From JAFGRU01 sp963665915 (GTDB taxonomy: Bacteria > Desulfobacterota > Desulfuromonadia > Desulfuromonadales > JAAYDE01), in the NCBI GenBank assembly GCA_963665915.2, contig CAXXSG010000007.1:124001-188000 (forward strand): 64,000 nt of DNA. The letters run 5' to 3'. The notes under the pieces were generated by a model that was given only the letters and a program-made list of their open reading frames with translations, had not been told where the DNA came from and searched no databases. Both the position numbers and the translations under genes were made by a program. This document shows positions 1 through 8,209 of this stretch, piece by piece. The stretch's first letter is position 1. Each line of letters starts with the position of its first letter.

Positions 1-550
1 TGATGGTTCCTGCCAGTTTCCGAAGCGCCTGAGACATGAGGCGGGCCTGTAGTCCCATATGAGCATCCCCCATCTCTCCCTCGATTTCAGCGCGGGGGAC
101 CAGGGCCGCCACCGAGTCGACCACGAGGATGTCAATGGCACCGCTGCGAACCAGAACCTCGGTGATTTCCAGGGCCTGTTCACCGGTATCGGGCTGGGAC
201 ACCAGGAGGTCGTCGGTTTTTACCCCGAGTTTGCGGGCGTATGAGATGTCAAGAGCGTGTTCCGCATCCACAAAAGCGGCAATGCCCCCTTTTTTCTGGG
301 CTTCAGCGGCAATGTGGAGTGCAAGGGTGGTTTTGCCGGAGGATTCAGGGCCGAAAATTTCGATGATTCGGCCTCGCGGTATGCCACCCACGCCCAGAGC
401 GATGTCCAAGCTCAAGCTTCCGGTGGAAATGGCGTTGACGCCGGGGAGGGCGGCGTCCATCCCGAGGCGCATGATGCTCCCTTTGCCGAATTGTTTTTCA
501 ATCTGGTTAATAGCCAGGCCGATGGCTTGTTCCCGGTTGTTGTCAACCAT
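1..550 (-). CDS. recA: RecA recombinase, N-terminal 183 residues (cut by window edge)
   Basis: RecA forms filaments on single-stranded DNA, drives strand exchange and triggers LexA self-cleavage. The minus strand reads MVDNNREQAIGLAINQIEK, then the Walker A loop GPESSGKTT at about residues 67-75, the MAW-type stretch ISTGSLSLDIALGVGG, and VVDSVAAL for Walker B. The reading frame is open to position 1, so the C-terminal half lies outside the window. The start at 550 is supported by an AGAGGT ribosome site just upstream. It is the last gene seen of a minus-strand run after cinA and thpR, with a 53-base gap from thpR that holds a TATAAT-like box and a palindrome, so recA may also have its own promoter. 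Confidence 0.98.
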   Translation of the reverse strand, partial: MVDNNREQAIGLAINQIEKQFGKGSIMRLGMDAALPGVNAISTGSLSLDIALGVGGIPRGRIIEIFGPESSGKTTLALHIAAEAQKKGGIAAFVDAEHALDISYARKLGVKTDDLLVSQPDTGEQALEITEVLVRSGAIDILVVDSVAALVPRAEIEGEMGDAHMGLQARLMSQALRKLAGTI

Positions 551-575
551 AAATGACCTCTCGTCTTGAAGGGGG

Positions 576-591
576 TTATTCGCCCGAATAA
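576..591. promoter_or_regulatory. 16-bp palindrome in the recA leader, candidate SOS operator
   Basis: TTATTCG-CC-CGAATAA has perfect 7-base arms around a 2-base centre. It lies 26 bases upstream of the recA start and overlaps a TATAAT-like sequence on the minus strand (about 589-594). Position suggests a repressor site, possibly LexA, but the motif is not one I can name for this lineage. Confidence 0.45.
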
Positions 592-603
592 TTATAAGCC
601 GGG

Positions 604-1191
604 CTAGTCGGTTTCCTGACCCTGGGGGAGGGAATCTCCAAGGGTGATGGAAAACAGTGGTAAATGAACGGCTCCCTTGGGTTCCAGGTGACTTTCAAAT
701 AACACCAGCCTGTCAGCCTTCATTTTCCCGCAATAAACATGCCTATATTTTTCCAATATTTTTACCGCCGAAGGAATCGGTTTTTTGACACGGCCCAGAG
801 TGAGGTGGGGAGAAAAGGGTCGTTCATCCCGCTGAAAGCCGGTCCGGCTCAAACCCTCGTCCAGAGTGGCATGAAGCCTCTTGAAAGCGGCCTGGTTTTT
901 TACTCCGAGCCAGATGACCCTGGGGCGGAGAAGGGATGGAAAAGCTCCTAGGCCGGAAATCTCAGTTTCAAAAGACTCCAACTCCGCTTTGCAGGACAGC
1001 ATAACCGTCTTAATTTTGTCGATGTCCTGGCCGGGAGTGTCACCGAAAAACTTTATGGTCAGATGCATGGTCTCGGGGGAGACCCAGCGGACATCGGGCA
1101 AAAGGGAAACCAGATCCTTCCGGATGCGGTCAATTTCAGCGGAGACCTCTCCACTTAAGGGCATCGCCAGAAATGTCCTCAGGGTTTTCAC
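604..1191 (-). CDS. thpR: RNA 2',3'-cyclic phosphodiesterase (2'-5' RNA ligase family)
   Basis: Members of this 2H phosphoesterase family hydrolyse 2',3'-cyclic phosphate RNA ends and ligate tRNA halves in vitro. The two signature motifs are present: HLTIKFFG near residue 43 and HLTLGR near residue 130, the paired H-x-T residues that form the active site. At 195 residues it has the usual length. The start codon is GTG at 1191, preceded by AAAGGA. It lies between cinA and recA on the same strand, an arrangement common in Geobacter relatives. Its physiological substrate is not well established in bacteria. Confidence 0.93.
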   Translation of the reverse strand: MKTLRTFLAMPLSGEVSAEIDRIRKDLVSLLPDVRWVSPETMHLTIKFFGDTPGQDIDKIKTVMLSCKAELESFETEISGLGAFPSLLRPRVIWLGVKNQAAFKRLHATLDEGLSRTGFQRDERPFSPHLTLGRVKKPIPSAVKILEKYRHVYCGKMKADRLVLFESHLEPKGAVHLPLFSITLGDSLPQGQETD

Positions 1192-1298
1192 CTCACTTGT
1201 CCTTTCAAACAGCGTGGAAAATCAAAACGTTATTGTATCGTTTTAAGATGAGGATTTGTAATAAATTTTTTCATGAGAAAGAGGTCCTAAAGGTTTAT

Positions 1299-2537
1299 TC
1301 ATTGCTTTTTAAGCAAATGGCAGCGCACCAGGTTGAGAGCTGAAAAAACGGTTCTCAATCGGACCCTCTCCCGGTCCCCGTAAAACAGAAAGTGCTCCAC
1401 TTTCTCTTCCTCTCCATCGACCAGGGCGATAAAAACGGTTCCCACCGGTTTTTGGGGTGTGCCTCCTTCCGGTCCCGCAATTCCGGTGACGGACACGGCC
1501 AGGTCTGTTCCCGCTGTCCGGCGAACTCCCCGGGCCATGGCAATGGCACACTCTTCGCTGACCGCACCAGGGCCGGAAAAAATCTCTTCCGGGACCCTGA
1601 GCCAGTCACTTTTTGCTTCGTTGGAGTAGGAGACAGCGCCCCGCTCCAGGAAAGCGGATGAACCCGGGACGTCGGTGAGTATTTTGGCAATCCAGCCACC
1701 AGTGCACGATTCCGCCAGCGAAAGGGTTTTTCCTGAGTGGATCAGAAGTCCGGTCACAATTTCAGCCAGGGTCTCATCATCTTCCGCAACAAGGTGTTCT
1801 CCATAAATCGCTCGCACGTCTGAGGAGACTTGATTTAACAGGAAGTCGCCTTCTTGCTCCTGGAGGCTGAGTTTGACGTGAACAAAAGGCAAATTTACAC
1901 AAAAGGCCACCTGAAATATTTCCGGGAGGTTGAGTTTTTCGAGCATGCTTTCTGCGGTGGATTCCGGTAATCCTAGAAGCTTGAATGTTTTCTGGCGCCA
2001 GGGAATGATCCCCGGATAGATTTTTTGCAGCAAGGGAAGAACCGAGTTTCGGACCATCATTGCCATCTCCTGCGGAACTCCTGGAAGAAAAGCGAAACGG
2101 CAATTTTCATGTTGAAGGATAAAGCCGGGTGCGCTTCCCCGGTCATTTCCCAGGATGGTTGCACCTTCAGGGATCATGCCCTGCTTTTCCTGGTGTGGGG
2201 TCATTTCCCTGCCGAGTTTTTTGAAGAAACGTCGGACGACTTCCAGCGCTTCCTTATTTTTGATAAGTGGCCGCTGTAAGGCCAGAGCGGCGGCTTCCGC
2301 TGTCATATCATCCCGGGTAGGACCCAGCCCGCCTGAAACGATAACAAAATGGCTCTTTTGTCCGAGGAAGAGGAGCGCTTCGCTGATAGCTTCCAAATCA
2401 TCATTGACGCTTAGCCTCTGGTGCAAGACGAAGCCTTGAGGGGCCAGAACTTCCGCCATTCGCTGAGTGTTGCTGTCCGCGATATCGCCATTTAACAGCT
2501 CATTGCCGATTGTCAGGACCGCTATCCTGGGATTCAC
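1299..2537 (-). CDS. cinA: CinA: competence/damage-inducible protein, NMN amidohydrolase
   Basis: The N-terminal part (about 1-170) is a MoCF-biosynthesis-like domain beginning IAVLTIGNELLNGDI, linked to ADP-ribose/FAD pyrophosphatase activity in the family. The C-terminal part (about 255-410) is the PncC-type nicotinamide mononucleotide deamidase domain, with SLAESCTGGW and SVTGIAGPEGG. Length, about 412 residues, is normal. Two GTG starts are possible. The one at 2537 is preferred because AAAGGAG then stands 5 bases upstream, whereas the GTG at 2543 overlaps that site. It follows pgpA by about 10 bases and precedes thpR and recA, a gene order linked to DNA uptake and repair in other bacteria. 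Confidence 0.95.
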   Translation of the reverse strand: MNPRIAVLTIGNELLNGDIADSNTQRMAEVLAPQGFVLHQRLSVNDDLEAISEALLFLGQKSHFVIVSGGLGPTRDDMTAEAAALALQRPLIKNKEALEVVRRFFKKLGREMTPHQEKQGMIPEGATILGNDRGSAPGFILQHENCRFAFLPGVPQEMAMMVRNSVLPLLQKIYPGIIPWRQKTFKLLGLPESTAESMLEKLNLPEIFQVAFCVNLPFVHVKLSLQEQEGDFLLNQVSSDVRAIYGEHLVAEDDETLAEIVTGLLIHSGKTLSLAESCTGGWIAKILTDVPGSSAFLERGAVSYSNEAKSDWLRVPEEIFSGPGAVSEECAIAMARGVRRTAGTDLAVSVTGIAGPEGGTPQKPVGTVFIALVDGEEEKVEHFLFYGDRERVRLRTVFSALNLVRCHLLKKQ

Positions 2538-2547
2538 ATCCACTCCT

Positions 2548-3006
2548 TTAAAGGTTCTGAATCAATGGAAGCAAGAGGTGGAGAACCGCTGCAGCGTATA
2601 CCCCGGCCATGACGTCATCCAGAACAACCCCGAAACCGTTTTTGAGGTTTCGATCAATCCAGGAGACAGGTAGGGGCTTCAGAATATCGAATATTCGGAA
2701 GAGCACAAATCCGGCCGCCGCCGTTGTCCATGAAAATGGCAGAAAGATGACGCTTACCAGATAGCCGACCAGTTCGTCGATAACGATTCGCTTGTCGTCC
2801 GCCACACCGTATATTTTTCCGGCCTCCTCCGCAGCCCAGAAGGAAAACAGGAGCAGAATCAGCAGTACGGCCGCCTGACTGGGAGCGTTCAGCCGGGAAA
2901 GAAAAAAGAAGGCCGGGACTCCGGCCAGCGTTCCCACCGTGCCTGGGGCAACGGGGAAGTAGCCCAGGCCGAAGTTACTGGAAAAGATTAGAACGAATGG
3001 GCGCAT
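2548..3006 (-). CDS. pgpA: Phosphatidylglycerophosphatase A
   Basis: This small inner-membrane enzyme dephosphorylates phosphatidylglycerophosphate to phosphatidylglycerol. The sequence opens with the family signature (GLGYFPVAPGTVGTLAG), has the acidic segment VIDELVGYL, and LPVSWIDRNLKNGFGVVLDD near the end. Three or four hydrophobic helices can be seen in 152 residues, normal for PgpA. The ATG lies immediately beside the larC stop codon (TAA at 3009-3007), so the two are translationally adjacent. Confidence 0.95.
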   Translation of the reverse strand: MRPFVLIFSSNFGLGYFPVAPGTVGTLAGVPAFFFLSRLNAPSQAAVLLILLLFSFWAAEEAGKIYGVADDKRIVIDELVGYLVSVIFLPFSWTTAAAGFVLFRIFDILKPLPVSWIDRNLKNGFGVVLDDVMAGVYAAAVLHLLLPLIQNL

Positions 3007-4201
3007 TTAGATCGACTTTTCCAAGAGGCTGTCTGCTTCGCGGTTGACAATGCGATAAACTTCCGGAAGAGGGATATCCAACTCTCGGGCAATCTTTCGA
3101 CAGCATTCATATTCAGGGGTGATGCGCAGGAGTTTTCCCCCTTCATAAACAAGTTTAAGGGAAACTTCTCCCAGGGATGAGACAAACGTTCTGTTTTCCC
3201 GCCGCAGCTTAACTCGTTCAACAGAGTGGAAACGAACGCCTATGGCGCTACTTTCATGCAACAGCAGGCGGCTCAGGGTTTGAACCCGAAGAGGCTCGGA
3301 AATAACGGTGAGTTTCACTCCCGGGCGGTTTTTTTTTCATCTGCAAAGGAGAAAAAGAGACGTCGAGTGCACCATTTTCAAATAAGCGCTCCATCAGGGC
3401 TCCCAGCCATTCAGCACTGGTGTCGTCAAGGTGGGTTTCCATCACCGTGACGCGGTCATTTTCAAGGGTCTCCGCTAAAAGGGAACCCAAAATTCCGCGG
3501 AGAAGGTTAGGTTGTTCGCGGATATCCCTGCCACCAACCCCATAGCCGGTTTTTTCGATGGTCATGCCGGGGAAGGGGATAAATTCCGCAATCTCGGCGG
3601 CAATGGCAGCGCCTGTCGGCGTGACGAGTTCATGGTGTAGACCGCTATCGATCAGGGGCAGCCCCTGGAGGATTTCCAGGGTGGCGGGGGCCGGAAGAGG
3701 GTAGGTGCCGTGCTCACAGTGGATTGTTCCCGCAGAAAAGGGGAGTGGCGAAGATACGACCCTGGGGGTGCCAAGGAGAAAAAGGCCTGCCGCGGAGCCG
3801 ACAATATCAATGATAGAGTCCAAGGCGCCCACTTCATGGAAATGAACGTGATCCTCCGGTACTCCATGGATTTTGGCTTCCGCCCGGGCGATGCGCTGGA
3901 AAATCCCCAGGGCAAGTTCGCGGATTTGGGATTCGAGCCGGCTTTGAGCAATCAGGGAGCGTATATCCCCCCAGGTGCGATGGTGATGCTGTTCTTTAAT
4001 ATCGATGATTATCCGGCTTCCCTGGATGCCACGGCGTTTTTCATGGTGAGCGGATATTTCCCAGTCGGGAAGTTCGAGGGTCTGCAGGTGTTTTCTGATG
4101 TCGTGCAGATTGACTCCGAGATCGACCAGGAGCCCAAGAAACATATCCCCGGAGATGCCGGAAAAGGTGTCCAGATAGAGTAGTTTTCTGTAGTTCGTCA
4201 T
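3007..4201 (-). CDS. larC: LarC nickel insertase, split in two frames at an A9 run
   Basis: LarC inserts nickel, using CTP, into the pyridinium pincer cofactor of lactate racemase and related enzymes. The upstream frame (4201 to 3254) starts MTNYRKLLYLDTFSGISGDM and holds HVHFHEVGALDSI. It runs to MKKK and then leaves the family sequence. The downstream frame (ending at 3007) carries RPGVKLTVISEPLR to LLEKSI, the conserved C-terminal part. Joining them at nine consecutive A residues (coding strand) restores MKKNRPGVKLTV, as in family members. In Lactobacillus plantarum the larC1 and larC2 frames are joined by ribosomal frameshifting, so this may be programmed. The start at 4201 overlaps the larB stop by ATGA. 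larA and larE are not in the window. Confidence 0.88.
3329..3337 (-). other. A9 homopolymer at the larC frame junction
   Basis: The coding strand reads ATG followed by nine A and then CCGCCCGGG. One fewer A (or two more) puts MKK in frame with NRPGVKLTV. This is a suitable site for ribosome or polymerase slippage, and equally for a sequencing error. Confidence 0.75.
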
Positions 4202-4950
4202 GTTGCTCCGATTCGGTTGATGCGCGTTGCAGCGCATGCAGCGCCAAAACCATTGTCGATGTTGACGACCGTCACTCCGCTGGCACAGGAATTCAGCATG
4301 CCGAGCAGGGCGGCCAGACCACTGAATGAGGCACCATAGCCGATCGAGGTGGGAACCGCAATCACCGGTACCGGAACCATCCCGCCGACAACAGAAGGGA
4401 GCGCCCCTTCCATGCCGGCTACGACGATGAGTACTGAAGCCTGGCCCAGTTTTTCAGTCTGGGAAAAAAGCCGGTGCAGGCCGGCAACACCCACGTCGAC
4501 GATCTCCTCCACGGAATTGCCGAACGCGCGGGAGGTGACCGTCGCTTCCCGCGCCACGGGAAGGTCCGAAGTTCCGGCGCACATCACCAGCACCGTCCCT
4601 TTGCCGCGATTTTCCACTGTGCTATGTTCCAGCACGAAGGTGCGGCTGAGGGGATCGTAACAGCCCTTGGGAAAATATTTCTTCAGGGGCTCGGCTTTTT
4701 CGGTAGAGAGCCTTGTCACCAGAATATTGCTTCCCTTATGGGCCATGGCCGTCATGATGGAAAGCAGTTGTTCGGGATTTTTCCCCTCCCCGAACAGGAC
4801 TTCGGGGAAGCCGAGGCGTAGTTCCCTGTGGTGGTCGACAAGAGCCTCCCCCACGTCCTGGAAAGGGAGCCAGCGAAGTCTCTGTTCCACATCTTCGACG
4901 GAAAGCTCGCCGTTTTTTAAAGCCTGGAGAATCTTTTTTAGTTCAATCAT
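4198..4950 (-). CDS. larB: LarB, pincer-cofactor biosynthesis (carboxylase/hydrolase)
   Basis: LarB carboxylates and cleaves nicotinic acid adenine dinucleotide to pyridinium-3,5-biscarboxylic acid mononucleotide, the first step to the nickel-pincer nucleotide. The protein resembles the PurE fold: VLVMCAGTSDLPVAREA and VVAGMEGALPSVVGGM are the conserved nucleotide-binding stretches, followed by VPTSIGYGASFSGLAALL near the end. Length is 250 residues, normal for LarB. Its TGA overlaps the larC ATG, so the pair is translationally coupled. It is the first gene of the minus-strand run that extends to recA, and the roughly 110 bases upstream are AT-rich. Confidence 0.95.
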   Translation of the reverse strand: MIELKKILQALKNGELSVEDVEQRLRWLPFQDVGEALVDHHRELRLGFPEVLFGEGKNPEQLLSIMTAMAHKGSNILVTRLSTEKAEPLKKYFPKGCYDPLSRTFVLEHSTVENRGKGTVLVMCAGTSDLPVAREATVTSRAFGNSVEEIVDVGVAGLHRLFSQTEKLGQASVLIVVAGMEGALPSVVGGMVPVPVIAVPTSIGYGASFSGLAALLGMLNSCASGVTVVNIDNGFGAACAATRINRIGAT

Positions 4951-5061
4951 TCTGTTGTCCGAATAGTGAATTGCCGCAATTTTTTTATTTCAAACATTCT
5001 AACTTTTTTCCGTTTCAGGGGAAGCATTTTAAAACTCCTATTCATCGCTTATTGTTAAGTA

Positions 5062-5090
5062 TTGACATGAAAGTTTGTCGATGATATTTT
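5062..5090 (+). promoter_or_regulatory. Likely sigma-70 promoter of the small Cys-rich gene
   Basis: TTGACA (5062-5067) and TATTTT (5085-5090) are separated by 17 bases, about 95 bases ahead of the ATG at 5186. Prediction by eye only. Confidence 0.5.
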
Positions 5091-5185
5091 TGCTTTCAAA
5101 GGGAAAGGGGAGTTTAGCAACAGGCTTCAAAATTGTTACAGCCAATAAGAAGAGAAGCATATATAGCTACCAAGGAGGAAAACAA

Positions 5186-5368
5186 ATGGCACTGAATTGT
5201 GATTGTGAAAAAGCAGGAAACTGTCCTCATATCTGTCATGTAAAGAAGAGAGGCGCTCCCGGACAGGCCCATCTTGCAATTTATCGTTCCCAGAAAAATT
5301 TTAAATGTGAAAAGTGTGGGGAAGAAGTAGCCAAAGCTGAGTACGTTTGCTATCCCAAAGCTCTGTAA
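5186..5368 (+). CDS. Small cysteine-rich, probably metal-binding protein (60 aa)
   Basis: I do not recognise a named family. The 60-residue product has seven cysteines: CDCEKAGNC and CPHIC early, CEKCGEE in the middle and a last Cys near the C-terminus, plus two histidines, which suggests one or two zinc sites. The start is chosen at 5186 because a strong AAGGAGG lies 7 bases upstream. Longer readings to 5075 have no such site. It stands alone between divergent neighbours, with a likely promoter in front and a strong hairpin behind, so it is probably transcribed by itself. Charge is mildly basic and no signal peptide is visible. Confidence 0.75.
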   Translation: MALNCDCEKAGNCPHICHVKKRGAPGQAHLAIYRSQKNFKCEKCGEEVAKAEYVCYPKAL

Positions 5369-5440
5369 AGAATTGATGGAACACCCTTTTGCTCTGAGTA
5401 AAATCTTCCAAGTAACCCCCTTTTCTTAATCAAGGTTTGC

Positions 5441-5467
5441 GCGAGGGGGCTGTTATGGCCCCCTCGC
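5441..5467 (+). terminator. Strong GC hairpin after the Cys-rich gene
   Basis: GCGAGGGGGC (5441-5450), a 7-base loop, then GCCCCCTCGC (5458-5467). There is no T-run after it, so it may act with other factors or only protect the transcript end. Confidence 0.5.
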
Positions 5468-5510
5468 CCAGCATCCTACCAACTTCGTAAAACCATTCTT
5501 TTGTTTACCC

Positions 5511-5694
5511 AACCTGACCCGGATAATTCATGAAAACTTTTGCTGCAACCGTCAATTGCGCGCTATCTCAGGCCGTGCTCGCTCTTTGCTCTTCAGCGTA
5601 CTGCAAGTACGCCTGCATCGCGTGTCACTGTGCTCGGCCTGATCTGACGCACACATACCGGTTGCGCGACAAAGCCTCATGAATGACCCTGGTT
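5511..5694. repeat. Repeat A, copy 1 (about 180 bp imperfect palindrome)
   Basis: The ends are inverted (AACCtgACCC near 5511; ACCCTGGTT at 5694, both next to TCATGA), with an inner hairpin around GTACTGCAAGTAC. The same element recurs at 15614, 16451, 22779, 35454, 37148 and 47638. It fills most of the 5369-5727 gap. Confidence 0.85.
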
Positions 5695-5727
5695 AAGGAA
5701 TATCCAAAAGCTTATCTGAAGAAGCTA

Positions 5728-6294
5728 TTATAGCCCCAGTTCCCCGGAAATCTCCTGCATTGCGATCAGGCACAGGTCGCAGAAGTCTCCCAGTTCGAGG
5801 CCGCATTTTTCGCATTCACGAATAATGTCGCGGTTGGCCCCGGCTGCGAAGGCTTTTTCTTTGAAGCGTTTTTTGACCGATTTCGGTTTGACGCTGCCCA
5901 GTTTTTTGTCCGGATATACCAGGGCAGTCGCAATGATCAGCCCCGTGATTGTTTCACCGGCAGCCAGAGCATGATGAAAGACCGTGGAACGTTTATCCTG
6001 ATGGGCACTTTCATTATGGAGCCGTATCGCTTCGATAATTCCTTCATCAAGCCCCTTTTCCTTGAGGATTCTGACCGTTTCATGGGTGTGAACCGACAGG
6101 TCATCACCTGTGGCTTCCGCATCCAGATCGTGTAGAAGCCCTGCTAATGCCCATTTTTCAGGGTCTTCGCCCAGTTTTTCCGCCAGGGCTTTCATCACGG
6201 CTTCGGTCGCGAGGCAATGCTTGATCATGTTGGGGTTCTTGAGCTGGTCATGAACCAGCGAAAGTGCTTCATTTCTGGTCATTCCGTAAAGCAT
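5728..6294 (-). CDS. HD-domain (HDIG-type) hydrolase
   Basis: HD-domain proteins are metal-dependent phosphohydrolases. The histidine in TRNEALSLVHDQLKNPNM and the HD pair in WALAGLLHDLDAEATGDD give the H...HD core, with HTHETVRILK and IRLHNESAHQDK supplying more His ligands. The chosen start at 6294 gives 188 residues and has GGGAGGA just upstream. The longer open frame runs into a decayed repeat and is not used. The C-terminus has CEKCGLELGDFCDLC, four cysteines that could bind a metal. The family is often annotated only as HDIG-domain protein, and the substrate is unknown. It is monocistronic by position. Confidence 0.85.
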   Translation of the reverse strand: MLYGMTRNEALSLVHDQLKNPNMIKHCLATEAVMKALAEKLGEDPEKWALAGLLHDLDAEATGDDLSVHTHETVRILKEKGLDEGIIEAIRLHNESAHQDKRSTVFHHALAAGETITGLIIATALVYPDKKLGSVKPKSVKKRFKEKAFAAGANRDIIRECEKCGLELGDFCDLCLIAMQEISGELGL

Positions 6295-6440
6295 GTGGTC
6301 CTCCCAGGTGTTGTTCAAAACCGACCAATCGCAGGTCAGGCAATAGCTGTTTCCCAACAGTTTTAATATTACATGGGGAGGCTTTAATGGTAAAGGCCAA
6401 ATGCTTTGAAGATGACAGGACGAGTTACATGGGGCGCTAA

Positions 6441-6533
6441 CGTTTGGGCTTGCTGGAGCGCGCGTCACTGTGCATGCGAGCTCTGATGTGCCCTTGCCGA
6501 TTTTGTGGTAAAGCCTCATGAATAAAGTGGGCT
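6441..6533. repeat. Repeat A, decayed right half
   Basis: GCGCGTCACTGTGC, then GCC...TTTTGTGGTAAAGCCTCATGAATAA matches the right arm of repeat A with many changes. The left arm is not recognisable. It lies in the 6295-6724 gap. Confidence 0.6.
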
Positions 6534-6724
6534 GAACTGTGGATATCCGCTGCTTTGTAATTAATCCTTTTAAAAGAGGGTTTTAATAAACCATGTTTTT
6601 GCTTTCGGCACAAATCGGCAATAATTAAAGGAAAGAGGCCAATTTTTGTGGGGGCAAGTAAAGAGCATGTGAAAAGGCGTCAGGAAATTGTAACGTTTTC
6701 CAACGACAGGCGTTATAAAAATAT

Positions 6725-7201
6725 ATGGATGAATACCGGCTATTCTACGAAAAACACAAAGATAAGCTTTTTGCCTATCTGATGCGCATGACAGGCGATT
6801 ATCATCTTGCCGGTGACATCATGCAGGAAAGTTTTACCCGTTTTCTGGAAAGGTACCGGCATGTGCAGGGGAATGCTTCGCTTCTGTATGTGATTGCACG
6901 CAACCTGGTTTTTGATGAGTCGCGTCGGAAAAAGGTGAGCGTGTTTCTGGAAGATAATGACAACGATTGTTGTGGAGATCAGGAACATCAGTTTTTGGTC
7001 CGGGAAGAATACCGGCGGATGCTTGATGCATTACAAGAACTTAGCAAGGAGGAACGAGATATCCTGGCGTTGGTCGCAGGGGGTGGCTTCAGTTACCGGG
7101 AAATCGCCGGGATCGTCGATCTCAGCGAGTCCAATGTCAAGGTCAAAGTTCACCGCGCTCGGCTCAGCCTCAAATCGATCCTTAAAACAGGAGGCGAATG
7201 A
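6725..7201 (+). CDS. ECF-type RNA polymerase sigma factor
   Basis: A 158-residue sigma-70 family protein with only regions 2 and 4. Region 2 is YEKHKDKLFAYLMRMTGD through IMQESFTRFLERY and VIARNLVFDESRRK. Region 4 is LQELSKEERDILALVAGGG with the helix-turn-helix FSYREIAGIVDLSESNVKVK. The gene ends GGCGAATGATGG, so its TGA overlaps the ATG of the next gene, the usual coupling between an ECF sigma factor and its anti-sigma factor. TGTAACG about 40 bases upstream and CGTTA near 6713 could be an autoregulated promoter, but this is a guess. The ribosome site is weak. Confidence 0.92.
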   Translation: MDEYRLFYEKHKDKLFAYLMRMTGDYHLAGDIMQESFTRFLERYRHVQGNASLLYVIARNLVFDESRRKKVSVFLEDNDNDCCGDQEHQFLVREEYRRMLDALQELSKEERDILALVAGGGFSYREIAGIVDLSESNVKVKVHRARLSLKSILKTGGE

Positions 7202-7800
7202 TGGAATATTGGCTCAGCCTGTTCATCGATGATGAATTGAATCTCGATGAGAAAATAGGTTTTGTAGAAAAAATACATGCCGACAAGGTTTTCAAGGAGG
7301 AATCGGTAGCTCTCCTGCGCCAGGAAAAGCAGGTCCGATCCGAAGTGGTTAACCATGTTCCGGTGTTTGATGAGGCGTGGGCTGAGGTGCCTTTCGAAAA
7401 TCCGCAACCGCACAACCAGCGGTTTGTCAAAACGGTCGGCTCCTTTTTCCGCCCCTTGGGGTTTTTGACAACCGCACTGGCGGTCTTGGCCTTGTTCATG
7501 TTTACCGACATGCCTCCGGATCGATCAACGGCGACCACACCGAACCGCTTCGTCATTTACCAACCGGACATTGGCCGGGCGGATATTTCCGGCACTTTTA
7601 CATCATGGGAACGGGTTCCCATGACGCGGGTGGGGTCTTCCGGCTATTGGGAGGCAAACTTCAATCTTCCAGTAGGAGAGCATCGCTATGCTTATATCCT
7701 GGATGGGCAGCAGCATGTTGCCGACCCAACCGTTCAGGCCCGTGAAAAAGATGATTTCGGAGGGGAAAACTCCATTTTGTTTGTGGAGACATCCATATGA
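7198..7800 (+). CDS. Putative anti-sigma factor with extracytoplasmic glycogen-binding-like (CBM48/AMPK) domain
   Basis: The first 85 residues are cytoplasmic and acidic (MEYWLSLFIDDELNLDEKIGFVEK), like the short anti-sigma zinc-finger-type head but without its Cys/His motif. One membrane helix follows (about 97-112, GFLTTALAVLALFMF). The outer part (about 125-200) reads ADISGTFTSWERVPM, GYWEANFNLPVGEHRYAYILDG and QHVADPT, the pattern of AMPK-type carbohydrate-binding (E-set) domains. Overlap with the sigma gene supports an anti-sigma role. The outer domain would be the sensor. Binding of a sugar is inferred from the fold, not shown. Confidence 0.75.
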   Translation: MMEYWLSLFIDDELNLDEKIGFVEKIHADKVFKEESVALLRQEKQVRSEVVNHVPVFDEAWAEVPFENPQPHNQRFVKTVGSFFRPLGFLTTALAVLALFMFTDMPPDRSTATTPNRFVIYQPDIGRADISGTFTSWERVPMTRVGSSGYWEANFNLPVGEHRYAYILDGQQHVADPTVQAREKDDFGGENSILFVETSI

Positions 7801-8117
7801 GGCGGTTTTTGCTAATTCTGATTTTGCTGTTGTTTGTCGGGTGTGCCGGTCATTACCACCAGGTAGAGGGTGAAATCCTTCACCTCTATCTTAAAATGCC
7901 CGAAGCTGTCCATGTGGCTTTTGCATGTTCCCTGGACGGCTTTAAGGTCCATAACGCGGGAAGAGTTGGGTCGGAAACCTGGGAAACCGTGGCCCCGGCA
8001 GGGGTGGAATTTAAATATTTTTATCTTGTGGACGGCAAAATTTATGTGCCGGCTTGCCGGTTGAAAGAATACGATGGGTTCGGCATGGAGAACTGTATTT
8101 ATGAACCGGACATGTAA
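7797..8117 (+). CDS. Lipoprotein with E-set/glycogen-binding-like fold
   Basis: The N-terminus MRRFLLILILLLFVGCAG is a lipoprotein signal with the lipobox FVGC (Cys16). The 90-residue mature part shows LHLYLKMPEAVHVAFACSLDGF, WETVAPAGVEFKYFYLVDGK and a terminal YDGFGMENCIYEP, which parallels the outer domain of the preceding protein (YAYILDGQQHVADP...DDFGGENSI). The two may derive from one another. It starts in the ATGA overlap with the upstream gene, so all three genes form one operon. Function is unknown. A periplasmic partner or ligand carrier for the membrane protein is plausible. Confidence 0.75.
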   Translation: MRRFLLILILLLFVGCAGHYHQVEGEILHLYLKMPEAVHVAFACSLDGFKVHNAGRVGSETWETVAPAGVEFKYFYLVDGKIYVPACRLKEYDGFGMENCIYEPDM

Positions 8118-8209
8118 CTTTTTTTCTGCCCATTCGTTTATGAATTAAGAGGTTGAAAAAAAAGATATTTTCCAGTTCATCGAGCACAAAGTATGATTGG
8201 GGGGACGAT

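Noticed and set aside
5728..6519. 263-aa reading of the HD-domain gene
   Set aside because: The extra N-terminus lies in a decayed repeat A copy and has no ribosome site; the start at 6294 has one.
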